The position numbers were made by a program, and so were the translations under genes. From Chitinophagales bacterium 33-2 (GTDB lineage: Bacteria > Bacteroidota > Bacteroidia > Chitinophagales > Chitinophagaceae), in assembly GCA_002050435.1 (NCBI GenBank), contig MWYV01000043.1, positions 1 to 64,000 on the forward strand: a DNA stretch of 64,000 nucleotides, in the 5' to 3' direction. Below the pieces are notes generated by a model. It did not search any database. It worked only from the letters and a program-made list of their open reading frames with translations, and was not told where the DNA came from. Positions within the stretch are counted from its first letter, which is position 1. Each line of letters opens with the position of its first letter. Positions 7,557 to 17,184 of this stretch are shown here, piece after piece.

Positions 7557-8876
7557 TCAAAGTTTAATAAATCTCAGCGATTCCCTGCTACCTTCAATGG
7601 TAATGAAATAATTTCCGCTGCGCAGATCCTGCACTTCTATGTTCTGGCTGGCCTGCAGTTGCATTCTCTTAACCAAAACACCGGAGGCATTATATATGGC
7701 AATTTGCACTGGTTCCGGAATGCTGATAAATAATTCCGATTGCGCAAGAGTAGGATAAACAGCATAATTTCTTTTGCCATTCATATCTGCCCACACCACG
7801 GAAGAATATTTAGGTGCAACACCTTGTTCGGCCACCTGTATCCGATAAAAGTTTTTACCATTCAACGGGCTGTTATCTGTAAAAGCATAATTGTAGGTGC
7901 CTTCATTCGGGTTTATTTGTATGGTTCCCACAGCGCTGAACTGTGAGCCATTTGCACTGCGCTCCACGATAAATTTACCACCATCACCGGTTGATGAAGC
8001 CCTCCATTTTAACTCAATGATTGCCGCAGATTTTTGAATGGTGAACTGGTGAACGGTTACCGGAAGTATAGAATTTGTAATCCATGTTGGATCTTCCGTT
8101 TCCACAGCTATTGTGGTTCCCAGTATGGCAGCTCCGAAATTTGCAGTTGCATCAACGGATGTTTGTCCACTACCTTCATTAAAATGGTAAAGGGCCACGG
8201 TATTGGCATCTGGCGTGAACTGTATGTTAACTGGTGTAAAATTGGTGGTATAGCGCACTATGTTAGAAATCCTGAATTCTTCAATAATTCCATTATAAAA
8301 GGCATCCGTGCCAAATTGAGAGCGGCCCAGCCAGTTGTTTATTGTATTTCCAAGTGCGCTGGCGGCTAGCATCCAGTCAATGTCCGAGCCTACTAAAACC
8401 CCATTAATATACATGGATGCGGTAGTGGTAGCGGCATTATAAGTTAAAGCAACATGACTCCATGCGTTCAAAGGCAACTTGCTTGGGCTCTGAACAACAT
8501 AATCTGTGGAAAGGCCGGTATTACTCAGTGCGAAGGTGGCACCAAAGGTTCCGAAATCTGTTGTGGGGGTAAAAAACATCCATTCTGTCTGGTTATTTCC
8601 AAAATCAAACACACGCTGATATAGTGGTTGAAAGATAGGGTCATTAGGTTGAGCACCGGATCCCTCCCAATAGGTCCAGAATTCTATGGTGTAATTACCG
8701 GTTAAACCTGCAATGATTCCTGTTGGAAGTGTGGTGTAATCATTTTCTGACTGGTTGTAATCCAGGGCAGTACCAGGCCCCTGGGCTTTTAAAACAGTTG
8801 AAGAAAGTAAAATAAGAGCTGCCAGTGAAAAAATGCGGAAAGAGGATAGTGATTTCAAAATGTAGATTTTTTTCAT
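7557..8876 (-). CDS. Secreted LamG-like (concanavalin fold) protein with T9SS sorting domain
   Basis: 439 residues. The signal peptide is MKKIYILKSLSSFRIFSLAA... ending in VLKAQ. Residues ~35-240 form a LamG/jellyroll domain: NYTIEFWTYWEG, WSHVALTYNAATTTASMYING, NWLGRSQFG, YNGIIEEFRISN. A beta-sandwich linker (IELKWRAS..., GKFIVERSANGSQFSAVG) leads to a C-terminal type A sorting domain ending NYFITIEGSRESLRFIKL. T9SS would move it to the cell surface or outside, where LamG domains usually bind sugars or proteins. It is convergent with the glycosyltransferase operon and divergent from the giant esterase-like gene, both inside the polysaccharide locus. No partner can be named. Confidence 0.85.
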   Translation of the reverse strand: MKKIYILKSLSSFRIFSLAALILLSSTVLKAQGPGTALDYNQSENDYTTLPTGIIAGLTGNYTIEFWTYWEGSGAQPNDPIFQPLYQRVFDFGNNQTEWMFFTPTTDFGTFGATFALSNTGLSTDYVVQSPSKLPLNAWSHVALTYNAATTTASMYINGVLVGSDIDWMLAASALGNTINNWLGRSQFGTDAFYNGIIEEFRISNIVRYTTNFTPVNIQFTPDANTVALYHFNEGSGQTSVDATANFGAAILGTTIAVETEDPTWITNSILPVTVHQFTIQKSAAIIELKWRASSTGDGGKFIVERSANGSQFSAVGTIQINPNEGTYNYAFTDNSPLNGKNFYRIQVAEQGVAPKYSSVVWADMNGKRNYAVYPTLAQSELFISIPEPVQIAIYNASGVLVKRMQLQASQNIEVQDLRSGNYFITIEGSRESLRFIKL

Positions 8877-9257
8877 ATATAATATTGTTATTAAACTGAT
8901 TATTCAGAGGATAGGATCAAGTAAAAGGCAGTTTTAAAAGGGGGAGGATGGGTAAGACAGCCCTCTAAGGTAGTAATATAAACATAAGAAAACCTTAGCC
9001 CGGGCTGAAACCTATAACAGACCTGTTTTCCCACAAATAAAAATTTGAATTAATGGTGGAAAAATTCGTTATTTTGTACTTCTGGCCAGTTAATTGCTGA
9101 GCTTTCCTTATATCCTTCCAAACACCATTTCATTTCCATTTCCCGTAAGCTAACGGCAAATTCTTACTTATTTCCTATCCTATTAATCCCCACAACACCA
9201 ATTCCTCAATAAATTATTGACGTAAACTTTCTTCCATCCCCTAATTAAGCTATAGCT
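8877..9257. other. Divergent intergenic region, no gene
   Basis: 380 bp between the divergent LamG and giant esterase genes. No ORF with coding character was found. A weak -7-like TATTTTG lies near 9072-9078 on the + strand. The part after 9110 is unusually rich in pyrimidine on the + strand. Nothing else recognisable. Confidence 0.4.
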
Positions 9258-12200
9258 ATGTTGCGATCATTTGTCTTATTTATTTTGTCGATGATCCTGT
9301 TAACCCAGGCGTCCACTGCACAAAGCATCATTCACCCACAGGATCCGATCGTTGATTATGACTCCCTCAATCCTCCTGCAGTTCCCCCGGTTGGGCAGAT
9401 ACACAAATGGGTAAGAACACCCCGGCTGATCTGGAATACATCTGATTTTAAATCATACATATACAACGGGATTCAATTCCGGGTTAAGTTTCCTAAAACC
9501 TATGACCCCAATGCAAGCGATGGTAAAAAATACCCAATGCTGATGTTCTTTCATGGTTTTATGGAAGGAGGAACAGTTTACGATAATGAGTTCCAGCTTT
9601 ATCTTGGCGGATCTTTTTTTCAGAGCTCCGTTAACGATGGAACTTATGATGGTTATGTCATTGCCCTGCAGTCTAATGGGGGTTTTTTTGGTGGTGGGCA
9701 TTACCAGTCACTGAAGGACATCATGGATTATATGGTGCAGAATAATAAGCTCGATCCTTTTAGTGTGGTGGCGAATGGTTTATCTGCCGGCGGAACAGCA
9801 GTTTGGGATATGGCAATTCAGTATCCTACTTATGTTGCGGGTGGTCTTCCTATGTCGGCCACTTCCATTTTGCTCATTAACACCAATACAATTAATACAA
9901 CTAAGTTCACGCCCATCTGGCACCAGCAGGGAGGACTTGATAATAATCCCGCACCTTCTACCACACAACAGGTAAAAGATGCCATGGATGCAGCAGGCGC
10001 TAATTTTACCAACCGGTTGTTTCCAACTTTGGGACATGATACGTGGACAGCCACCTGGAATGATACCACTTTCTGGAATTTTATCAAGCGCGCCTATGCA
10101 GCCAATCCATGGCCATTGTTTGGAAGATCTGAATTTTGTTCCGGTGATCCCATTCAGGTAACCATTGGCCTTGCTCCTGGATTTCAAACTTATGAATGGA
10201 GAAAAAACGGTGTGCTGATGCCTGGCGCCACAACCAACACGATCCAGGTTACTGATCTCGGCCTGTATTCCGCAAGGGTGCAAAGAGACGGCATCTGGAG
10301 TGAGTGGTCGCGCATTCCTGTGGAAATCAAGATCAAACAACCCACGATCACACCGGATATCAAGGTAAGCGGACTTGCAAGCAGGGTAATCCCTTCATTA
10401 GATGGAAGTACTTCTGTAACACTTGAAGTTCCGGAAGGTTATACCAGTTATGACTGGCAGCTTGAAGGAAACAATACTACGATCAGTAACACCAGGTTTC
10501 TTGCGGTGAATACACCGGGCGATTATAAGGTAAAAGTTTCAGAACAATATTCCTGCTCCAGCGAATTTTCACCGCTGTTCAAAGTGGTGAATGCCAATGG
10601 CCCGAATAAACCTGATGCTGCCACCAATTTGATTGCAACTACGTTGAGCAATGCAGCCATCCGGTTAGACTGGACACAGAATCCGACTCCACAATACAAT
10701 GAAACAAATTTTGAGGTCTTCATGTCTACTCAGCCAGGAGGTCCTTATGCATTTATGGGAATGTCGGGTGCGGATGCTACAACTTATAGTGTAACAGGGT
10801 TGATTCCCAATGCAGCTTATTATTTCCGGATCAGGGCAGTGAATCTTACAGGGGCATCCCTTCCTTCAAACGAATCGGGTTCCACAACTTTATCTGACAA
10901 CCAACCACCAACTGCTCCGGTACTGAGTATCAATTACGTTACCAGTAACAGTGTGGCACTTACATGGACCGCATCAACTGATGATGGTGGCATACAGAAT
11001 TATGAAGTGTATGTGAATGGTTCAAAATCATATGTCACAACGGGTACACAATTCCTTGTGACCAGTTTACAAACCGGAAGCAGTTATAATTTCCGGGTGA
11101 AATCAAAAGACCTTGCAGGAAACCTTTCTGCATTTTCCAACCAGGTGACTGCTGTACCTACCAGGGGGTTGAATTTTAAATATTACACCTACACCGGAGG
11201 AATGGCTTACCTGCCCGATTTTAATTCGCTTTCACCAGTGGCAACGGGCAACGTGCCGAATGTTACACTGGCCAACCGCACACAGGATGATCAGTTTGCC
11301 TTTTTGTGGGAGGGTTATATCATCATTCCACAAACCGGAACGTATTATTTCAGAACAAGATCAGACGAAGGCAGTAAGGTTTTCCTTGGTTCCCTAAGCG
11401 GAACCTCATCTCCTTATTCAGTATCAGGCCCTGCGATTGTAAATAATGATGGTGCGCATTTACCCACCACCATCACAAGCCAGGGTATCCATCTTGAGCA
11501 GGGTGTATATCCCATTGCCATTGCTTATTTCGAATATGTGGGTGGAGAAACAATGGAACTTACCTGGAGAACACCCATGTCAGGTTTTGAATTTGAAACC
11601 ATTCCCAACCAGCAGTTTACCGATCAGCCTGTGGCAATTGTTGCAAGGCCAGCCAAGCCAACGAATCTTGCCGCTGCCGCAGTATCGCATAATAAGATCC
11701 AACTTACATGGAATGACAATAGTAATAATGAAACCGGTTTTGAAATTTTCCGTTCAGTAAAACCACTAACCAATTTTATATCTGTTGGAATTGCCGGTGC
11801 AGATATGCTGACTTATACCGATAGTTCATTGAATGCAAGTACAAGGTATTATTATCGCATCATGTCGTTTAATGCCAATGGCGAATCTGATTTTGATCTT
11901 GCAGGGCAGGGTGTGGATTACAGTTATTATGAAATCGACAATCTTGGCAACCTTCCTGATTTTGCGCCGCTCACTCCTGTGAAATCAGGAAGAACAAATA
12001 ATTTTAATGTAGGGTTGCAGGACAGGGCTGATAATTTTCAGTTCAAATTCAGCACAACCATTCATGTGCCAGTAACTGGTGCTTATACATTTTATCTTAC
12101 TTCGGATGATGGTTCGAAATTGTATATCAACGGACTTCAACCATCCAATCTTGTGATCGATCATGATGGATGGCACGGACCAACAGAGAAAACAGGTGCT

Positions 12201-15200
12201 ATCAATCTTACCAAAGGCGCGCATACCCTCTATGTTTTATACCTGGAGGCTTATGGAGATGAAGTATTGAATGTAAAGTTTTCTGCACCTGGTATTCAAA
12301 AGCAAAATATTCCTGACGAGATGCTGGGTACCCTGTTTGCCAGTGCTGCTACCTGGGCCAATCCCGCCACGCCGGTAAGGCCTGTAAATCTTGTTGCATC
12401 CGGAATTTCTTCAACTGCAGTTCAACTTAACTGGCAGGATAAATCTTCCAACGAAACAGGTTTCGAGATCTTCAGATCTGCGGCGAATAACAGTTCTTAT
12501 ATTCTTTATACTACAGTTGCAGCCAATAGCAATTCATTCACCGATACCGATCTGTTTGCCAATGCCGTCTATTATTATAAAGTGAGGGCCAAAGGGAGTA
12601 CCACGAATTCCGGGTTTTCAAATGAAGACAGTGCAAAGGTTTGGAACAGGAACCCTGTAATCACAGATATTCCAAACAGGACAGCAAGATTTGGACAACA
12701 AACCATTATTTTATTGACTGCTTCGGATGCGGATAATGATGTGCTGAATTTCAGCGGTCAAAACCTGCCTGCATTTGCAACTGTCACCAATAATGGAAAT
12801 GGTTCGGCCAGCCTTGTACTCAATCCTTCTAATCTTCAGCAGGGTGTGTATAACCAGGTGCGCATCATTGTAAAGGACCCGCATGGTGGTGGGGACACAA
12901 CTACATTCAATCTTACAATTAATGATAATTATGACCCTGTAATTTCAGTTGTAAGCAACCAGGTAATGACTGAAGGAGATGTGCTGCAGCTGTCGCTTGC
13001 TGCAACTGATCAGAATCCGGGTGATGTAATCTCACTCAGTGTAAATGGAATTTCATTCTCCCATTCAATATCTGCAACGGTCAATGGCAATGCTACATTA
13101 ACCCTTTCTCCCGACCTCAGTGCTGCGGGCAGCTATGTAGTTACAGTGATTGCAGCAGATGGAAACAACGGTTATGGTACCACGCAGTTTAACCTGGATG
13201 TGTTGGATGCAGCGCCAGGTGCACCATCAGATCTGACAGGACAATTTGTTTTCGGTCAGGGTGTAGTGCTGAACTGGCAGGACAATGCTTCCAATGAAAC
13301 CGGTTTCCAAATTTACAGGTCTGCCAGTTTGAATGGCAGTTATGTAAGTGTTGGATCAGCTGGTGCAAATATTGAAACCTTTACCGATAACAGTGTAACC
13401 GGCAATACCAATTATTATTATAAGATACGTGCTGTTAATGCAGTTGATGTTTCCTCTTATTCCAATAGCGTACTGGTATTTACCAACAGAATCCCGCAAC
13501 TGGCGGCAGTGGCTAATGTATTTTTAAAAACGAATGAGAGCACTATAGTTAATCTTACTGCAACTGATGATGCGGGTGACCAGCTGGTAATATCAGCGAC
13601 CGGTCTTCCTTCATTTGCAACGCTTACGGATAATGGAAATGGTACTGCTTCGATAAGTATTGTTCCGAATATCAGTTCACCCGGCGTCTATGCTGTAACC
13701 CTAAAAGTAAAGGATAACTTTGATTCATCATCTTCCGTACAGTTTACCATTACCGTTTCTGATAAGGATGTCAATTCGGTTTACCTGAATTTTACCAGCA
13801 ACGATCATATTGCAGGTGCACCATGGAACAATCTTGTTAATGCAAATGGCGCTGGAACTGTATTCACCGGGCTTGTGGATGAAAAGGGCACTAGCTCCGG
13901 AATCAGCATTACTATGCAGGATGGATGGGCACAAACAACAACTGAAGGAATCAGAAGTAATACAGGCCGCGAAATCTATCCTGTAACGGTTACACGTACC
14001 GCAATAGCAGAAACAGGTACTTCACGTCGTTTGGTTGTTAATGGATTGAATACATCCGGCACACGTTATAATTTAGTGTTCTTCAACAGTTTTGATCACG
14101 ACAGGAACACAGAAACGCAATTTACTATTAACGGACAAACTGTAACACTGAACGGTAAATACAATGGCACCAACACGGTACAGGTCAATGGGATTGTTCC
14201 AGATGTAAATGGTAAAGTGAATATCGACATTATTAAAGGTAGCGGTGCTGAAAAAGCAATATTGAATGCTATGGTCATTCAGTCTTATGCAAGCTCCATT
14301 ACGGTATTAAGTCCGGCTGGTACCAGGGTTGCTGATGCAGGAACAAATTATATAAGTATTGCATGGCAGGACAGGTCGGATAACGAAGCGGCAACCAGTG
14401 GGTTCGAGATCTGGAGGGCTGATGATACCAATGCAAGTTTTGGTTTGATTGGTTCTGTAAATGCAAATACAACTTTGTATAAAGATCAGACTGTAAGCCA
14501 GGGCAGAACTTATTACTATTCTATCAGGGCTAAAACAGCGGGCACTATATATTCTTCATTCAGCAATGTGGCCACTGGTGCTCCATATGTTTATTCTGTA
14601 TACATCAATTTTAACCAGACAAATCCGGCCGGATCGCCATGGAACAATACCAATGCTGCACCGCAGGAAGGACTTGAGCTCAATGCATTAAAAGATGCTA
14701 CCGGCCAGGCCACCTCACTCAGCCTGGTCCAATCCTCTTCCTGGTCGGGTATTTATCCTGGTGGGGTAGACAATACAGGAAACACCGGAATTTTCCCAGA
14801 TGCTGTAATGAAGGAAAGCTTTGGATTATTCCCGGGTGTTAGCGGGAAGATCAGGATCAGGGGTTTGAACATGTCGATGAAGTACAACCTGAGCTTTTTT
14901 GCCAGTGCAGCCATTACAGGAGATGTAAATGTGGCATATACTGTTGGAAGTAAAACGGTCATGTTAAATACAGCCCTTAACAGATCAGGGTTGGTTACCA
15001 TGTATGATGTGAGTGCAGATGCGAATGGTGAAATCAATATTACGGTAGCTCCGGGAACAGGTACTTCGCAGTTTGGTTTGCTTGGTGCCCTGATCATAGA
15101 GGGTTATCATCCTTCAGCGGCTATTGCTCCTTTGCCTGCCGGTAAGCAACAGGAAGCTACAGTGGCATTGTCAGGTAACCAGGGTGTTAAAATGCTTCAA

Positions 15201-15452
15201 TTAAATGTTCATCCTAATCCCTTCCAGCAAAGTTTTGTTCTTTCGGTAGAAACCGGAATCCAGGAAGTTCTTGATATTGCCATGTATGATATGAGCGGCA
15301 AAATGATCCACCAGCAGCAGTACAGGCACCTGAGAGCGGGTTGGAACCCGATAAGGATTCAGCCTTCAAATGGGTTACCCCGTGGGGTTTACCTTATAAA
15401 GGTTACAACGGCAGACGGGAATACAGGTTCCCTCAGGGTCATTAAAAATTAA
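9258..15452 (+). CDS. Giant secreted esterase-like protein with PA14, FN3 and cadherin-like modules and T9SS sorting domain
   Basis: 2064 residues with a signal peptide ending TQASTAQ. Residues ~35-285 are an alpha/beta-hydrolase of the PHB-depolymerase/feruloyl esterase type. The nucleophile elbow is GLSAGG (Ser176); Asp228 (GGLDNN) and His260 (LGHDTW) are plausible triad partners. Then follow an Ig-like domain, FN3 domains (~455-635), a PA14 domain (~640-790), FN3, a second PA14 (~893-1025), FN3, cadherin-like repeats (NRNPVITDIPNRTARFG and similar), more FN3 modules, and two copies of an unidentified ~170-residue module (~1505-1678 and ~1778-1952). The C-terminus (VHPNPFQQSF to GSLRVIKN) is a type A sorting domain. 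Two PA14 domains suggest carbohydrate binding, so an extracellular carbohydrate or polyester esterase is likely. It sits alone between the LamG gene and the O-antigen ligase-like gene. Confidence 0.85.
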   Translation: MLRSFVLFILSMILLTQASTAQSIIHPQDPIVDYDSLNPPAVPPVGQIHKWVRTPRLIWNTSDFKSYIYNGIQFRVKFPKTYDPNASDGKKYPMLMFFHGFMEGGTVYDNEFQLYLGGSFFQSSVNDGTYDGYVIALQSNGGFFGGGHYQSLKDIMDYMVQNNKLDPFSVVANGLSAGGTAVWDMAIQYPTYVAGGLPMSATSILLINTNTINTTKFTPIWHQQGGLDNNPAPSTTQQVKDAMDAAGANFTNRLFPTLGHDTWTATWNDTTFWNFIKRAYAANPWPLFGRSEFCSGDPIQVTIGLAPGFQTYEWRKNGVLMPGATTNTIQVTDLGLYSARVQRDGIWSEWSRIPVEIKIKQPTITPDIKVSGLASRVIPSLDGSTSVTLEVPEGYTSYDWQLEGNNTTISNTRFLAVNTPGDYKVKVSEQYSCSSEFSPLFKVVNANGPNKPDAATNLIATTLSNAAIRLDWTQNPTPQYNETNFEVFMSTQPGGPYAFMGMSGADATTYSVTGLIPNAAYYFRIRAVNLTGASLPSNESGSTTLSDNQPPTAPVLSINYVTSNSVALTWTASTDDGGIQNYEVYVNGSKSYVTTGTQFLVTSLQTGSSYNFRVKSKDLAGNLSAFSNQVTAVPTRGLNFKYYTYTGGMAYLPDFNSLSPVATGNVPNVTLANRTQDDQFAFLWEGYIIIPQTGTYYFRTRSDEGSKVFLGSLSGTSSPYSVSGPAIVNNDGAHLPTTITSQGIHLEQGVYPIAIAYFEYVGGETMELTWRTPMSGFEFETIPNQQFTDQPVAIVARPAKPTNLAAAAVSHNKIQLTWNDNSNNETGFEIFRSVKPLTNFISVGIAGADMLTYTDSSLNASTRYYYRIMSFNANGESDFDLAGQGVDYSYYEIDNLGNLPDFAPLTPVKSGRTNNFNVGLQDRADNFQFKFSTTIHVPVTGAYTFYLTSDDGSKLYINGLQPSNLVIDHDGWHGPTEKTGAINLTKGAHTLYVLYLEAYGDEVLNVKFSAPGIQKQNIPDEMLGTLFASAATWANPATPVRPVNLVASGISSTAVQLNWQDKSSNETGFEIFRSAANNSSYILYTTVAANSNSFTDTDLFANAVYYYKVRAKGSTTNSGFSNEDSAKVWNRNPVITDIPNRTARFGQQTIILLTASDADNDVLNFSGQNLPAFATVTNNGNGSASLVLNPSNLQQGVYNQVRIIVKDPHGGGDTTTFNLTINDNYDPVISVVSNQVMTEGDVLQLSLAATDQNPGDVISLSVNGISFSHSISATVNGNATLTLSPDLSAAGSYVVTVIAADGNNGYGTTQFNLDVLDAAPGAPSDLTGQFVFGQGVVLNWQDNASNETGFQIYRSASLNGSYVSVGSAGANIETFTDNSVTGNTNYYYKIRAVNAVDVSSYSNSVLVFTNRIPQLAAVANVFLKTNESTIVNLTATDDAGDQLVISATGLPSFATLTDNGNGTASISIVPNISSPGVYAVTLKVKDNFDSSSSVQFTITVSDKDVNSVYLNFTSNDHIAGAPWNNLVNANGAGTVFTGLVDEKGTSSGISITMQDGWAQTTTEGIRSNTGREIYPVTVTRTAIAETGTSRRLVVNGLNTSGTRYNLVFFNSFDHDRNTETQFTINGQTVTLNGKYNGTNTVQVNGIVPDVNGKVNIDIIKGSGAEKAILNAMVIQSYASSITVLSPAGTRVADAGTNYISIAWQDRSDNEAATSGFEIWRADDTNASFGLIGSVNANTTLYKDQTVSQGRTYYYSIRAKTAGTIYSSFSNVATGAPYVYSVYINFNQTNPAGSPWNNTNAAPQEGLELNALKDATGQATSLSLVQSSSWSGIYPGGVDNTGNTGIFPDAVMKESFGLFPGVSGKIRIRGLNMSMKYNLSFFASAAITGDVNVAYTVGSKTVMLNTALNRSGLVTMYDVSADANGEINITVAPGTGTSQFGLLGALIIEGYHPSAAIAPLPAGKQQEATVALSGNQGVKMLQLNVHPNPFQQSFVLSVETGIQEVLDIAMYDMSGKMIHQQQYRHLRAGWNPIRIQPSNGLPRGVYLIKVTTADGNTGSLRVIKN

Positions 15453-15456
15453 GGTT

Positions 15457-15491
15457 GATGAAATTGCCGGCGCCTGCCGGTGATTTCATTT
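15457..15491 (+). terminator. Long hairpin after the giant esterase gene
   Basis: A stem of about 15 bp (GATGAAATTGCCGGC pairing with GCCGGTGATTTCATT, with two or three G-T pairs) and loop GCCT starts 4 bp after the stop. The following T-run is weak, so it may protect or stop the transcript rather than be a canonical terminator. Confidence 0.6.
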
Positions 15492-15536
15492 AACAATATA
15501 ACTGGCTCTGGTTCATTCAAATGGATTTCTATATAT

Positions 15537-15544
15537 TAATTTTG
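15537..15544 (+). promoter_or_regulatory. Bacteroidota -7 promoter box (TAnnTTTG)
   Basis: TAATTTTG is an exact match to TAnnTTTG. It lies 4 bp before the ATG of a 31-codon ORF and ~100 bp before the O-antigen ligase-like gene, so it probably drives the 15647-19966 operon. Confidence 0.5.
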
Positions 15545-15548
15545 CGGG

Positions 15549-15644
15549 ATGGAAGAAAATCAGTCTTCACTTCATGAAAAATTGGTAACTGCTATTGTTG
15601 CCGGTGCTCTTTTCGTCATTTTTCTAAAGGTTTTATTTTTTTAA
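15549..15644 (+). CDS. Possible 31-residue single-span membrane protein (uncertain)
   Basis: A short ORF starts with ATG 4 bp after a TAnnTTTG box and ends 2 bp before the next gene. The product begins MEENQSSLHEKLVTAIVAG, and residues ~13-31 are one hydrophobic segment interrupted by a Lys. A charged head plus one membrane span just upstream of a polysaccharide polymerase-like gene is plausible for a small accessory protein. With the box so close, the message would be nearly leaderless. It could equally be a 5' leader without a protein product. I do not recognise a family. Confidence 0.4.
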   Translation: MEENQSSLHEKLVTAIVAGALFVIFLKVLFF

Positions 15645-15646
15645 AG

Positions 15647-17182
15647 ATGTTGAGAGTAGAGCAAATCAGGAGCCGCAGCAAATTGCAAAAAGGTCCTAAC
15701 TTTTTTGAACGGGTTTTTCTTGAAGAGAAAATGCAAAACCTTCCGGGGTTTATTATTGTTGGATTGGTCGCTCTTGTATTCGGTTATTTGATCTCCACCG
15801 AATTTACTGTTGGATTAGGCGTATTCGGGGTCATCCTAGGTTTGTTCATAGTGATCGCCTGCCTGCTTTCCGCGGAAGCCGGCTTTCTCATCACGATGGT
15901 CTTTTCATTTTTTGCTTTTTATTTCAACCGGCTCATATTCCAGGATGAGTTCCAGGTCGGCATTGTTTCAGATATTCTTATTGCAGCCACATTTTTAGGA
16001 TTGTTCATCAACCGTAAGGATGTAAAAAAGAATTTCAAAAGGCTTTCCCAATCGGTGATCTTTATTTTCATCATGGTTTACGCCATGTTCCTGATGATCC
16101 AGTTGTTCAATCCCAATGCCCATTCATTTGAAGGCTGGTTCCAGACTTTCCGCCGGTTCCTGATCTGTATTTTCCTGCTTATAATCGCTTATAATATTTT
16201 CAGTTCCCAAGCTTCGATCAGGCGGTTTGTAAAAATGTTTTTTATACTGGCATTCATTAGCGGACTGTATGGATGCATTCAGCAATGGCATGGCTATTTT
16301 CAATATGAGCTGGACCTGATCTATGCAGGTGGTGAAGTGTTTTACATCAATGGTGGGGAATTGAGAAAGATCGGTACCATGTCGGATCCTTTATCCTATG
16401 GCGTGGTGATGGCTGTCAGTGCCACATTTTTCCTGATCATTGCTCCTTTTCAAAAACCATTGTACCGTGCAATCATTTTATTTGGGGTGATCTTCATGTT
16501 ACTGGGCATGGCCTATTCAGGAACGAGAACCGCCAATGTAATGGTGGTGATAGGCATTGGTATATTCATCATGCTAACTTTTAATAAAAAGGCTACCAGG
16601 ATCTTTGCTTTTGGATCTGCATTTCTTTTTCTTTTTCTTTTATACGCCCCTATATACGGTAATGGAACCATCAACCGCTTCCGCACAAGTTTTATCGGAA
16701 AGGAAGATGCTTCATTCAATGTAAGAGAAGTGAACAGGAACTCTATACAACCTTATATTCATAGTCATCCAATTGGTGGCGGACTGTGTACCTCGGGTGA
16801 ACCGGGTTTACGATTCAATCCGGGGCACCAGCTTGCAGGTTTTCCACCCGACAGTGGGTACCTGAGGAAGGCACTGGAAACCGGGTGGATTGGATTGTTT
16901 CTGATCATGGTGCTGTACTATATTACTATGCGGCAAGGAATTCTGGCTTATTTCCGGACAAAAAACGAAAAGCGGAAACTGTTGTATGTGGCAACCATAG
17001 CCTGTTTATTTTCTTTTTATGTTGCTGAATTTCCGCAGGAAGCTGTTGGTCAGATAACAGATATGGTTATTTATTATCCTTTTATTGCCTTATTATTGAG
17101 GCTTCGTCACATGGATGTAGATGAAGAAAAGGCCAGAGAAACCCATACAGAACTGCACCAGCAGGATGTGATCTCAAATTAA
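15647..17182 (+). CDS. O-antigen ligase/polymerase (WaaL/Wzy-like) membrane protein
   Basis: 511 residues with about twelve hydrophobic segments and a large outer loop before the last ones. The pattern GTMSDPLSYGVVMAVS, then MAYSGTRTANVMV, and the loop HSHPIGGGLCTSGE...PPDSGYLRKALETGWIGL is typical of the Wzy_C/O-antigen ligase family. This family joins lipid-linked glycan to lipid A or polymerises repeat units on the periplasmic side. It is the first long gene of a tight operon with the GT-C gene (2 bp gap) and an acyltransferase (1 bp gap). Whether it is a ligase or a polymerase cannot be decided from sequence alone. It begins with a ~35-residue cytosolic stretch rich in Arg and Lys. Confidence 0.82.
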   Translation: MLRVEQIRSRSKLQKGPNFFERVFLEEKMQNLPGFIIVGLVALVFGYLISTEFTVGLGVFGVILGLFIVIACLLSAEAGFLITMVFSFFAFYFNRLIFQDEFQVGIVSDILIAATFLGLFINRKDVKKNFKRLSQSVIFIFIMVYAMFLMIQLFNPNAHSFEGWFQTFRRFLICIFLLIIAYNIFSSQASIRRFVKMFFILAFISGLYGCIQQWHGYFQYELDLIYAGGEVFYINGGELRKIGTMSDPLSYGVVMAVSATFFLIIAPFQKPLYRAIILFGVIFMLLGMAYSGTRTANVMVVIGIGIFIMLTFNKKATRIFAFGSAFLFLFLLYAPIYGNGTINRFRTSFIGKEDASFNVREVNRNSIQPYIHSHPIGGGLCTSGEPGLRFNPGHQLAGFPPDSGYLRKALETGWIGLFLIMVLYYITMRQGILAYFRTKNEKRKLLYVATIACLFSFYVAEFPQEAVGQITDMVIYYPFIALLLRLRHMDVDEEKARETHTELHQQDVISN

Positions 17183-17184
17183 GC

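Noticed and set aside
9780-10340. 186-codon ORF on the minus strand
   Set aside because: Antisense shadow of the esterase-like gene, with low-complexity Cys/Gly/Ser-rich translation and no family features.
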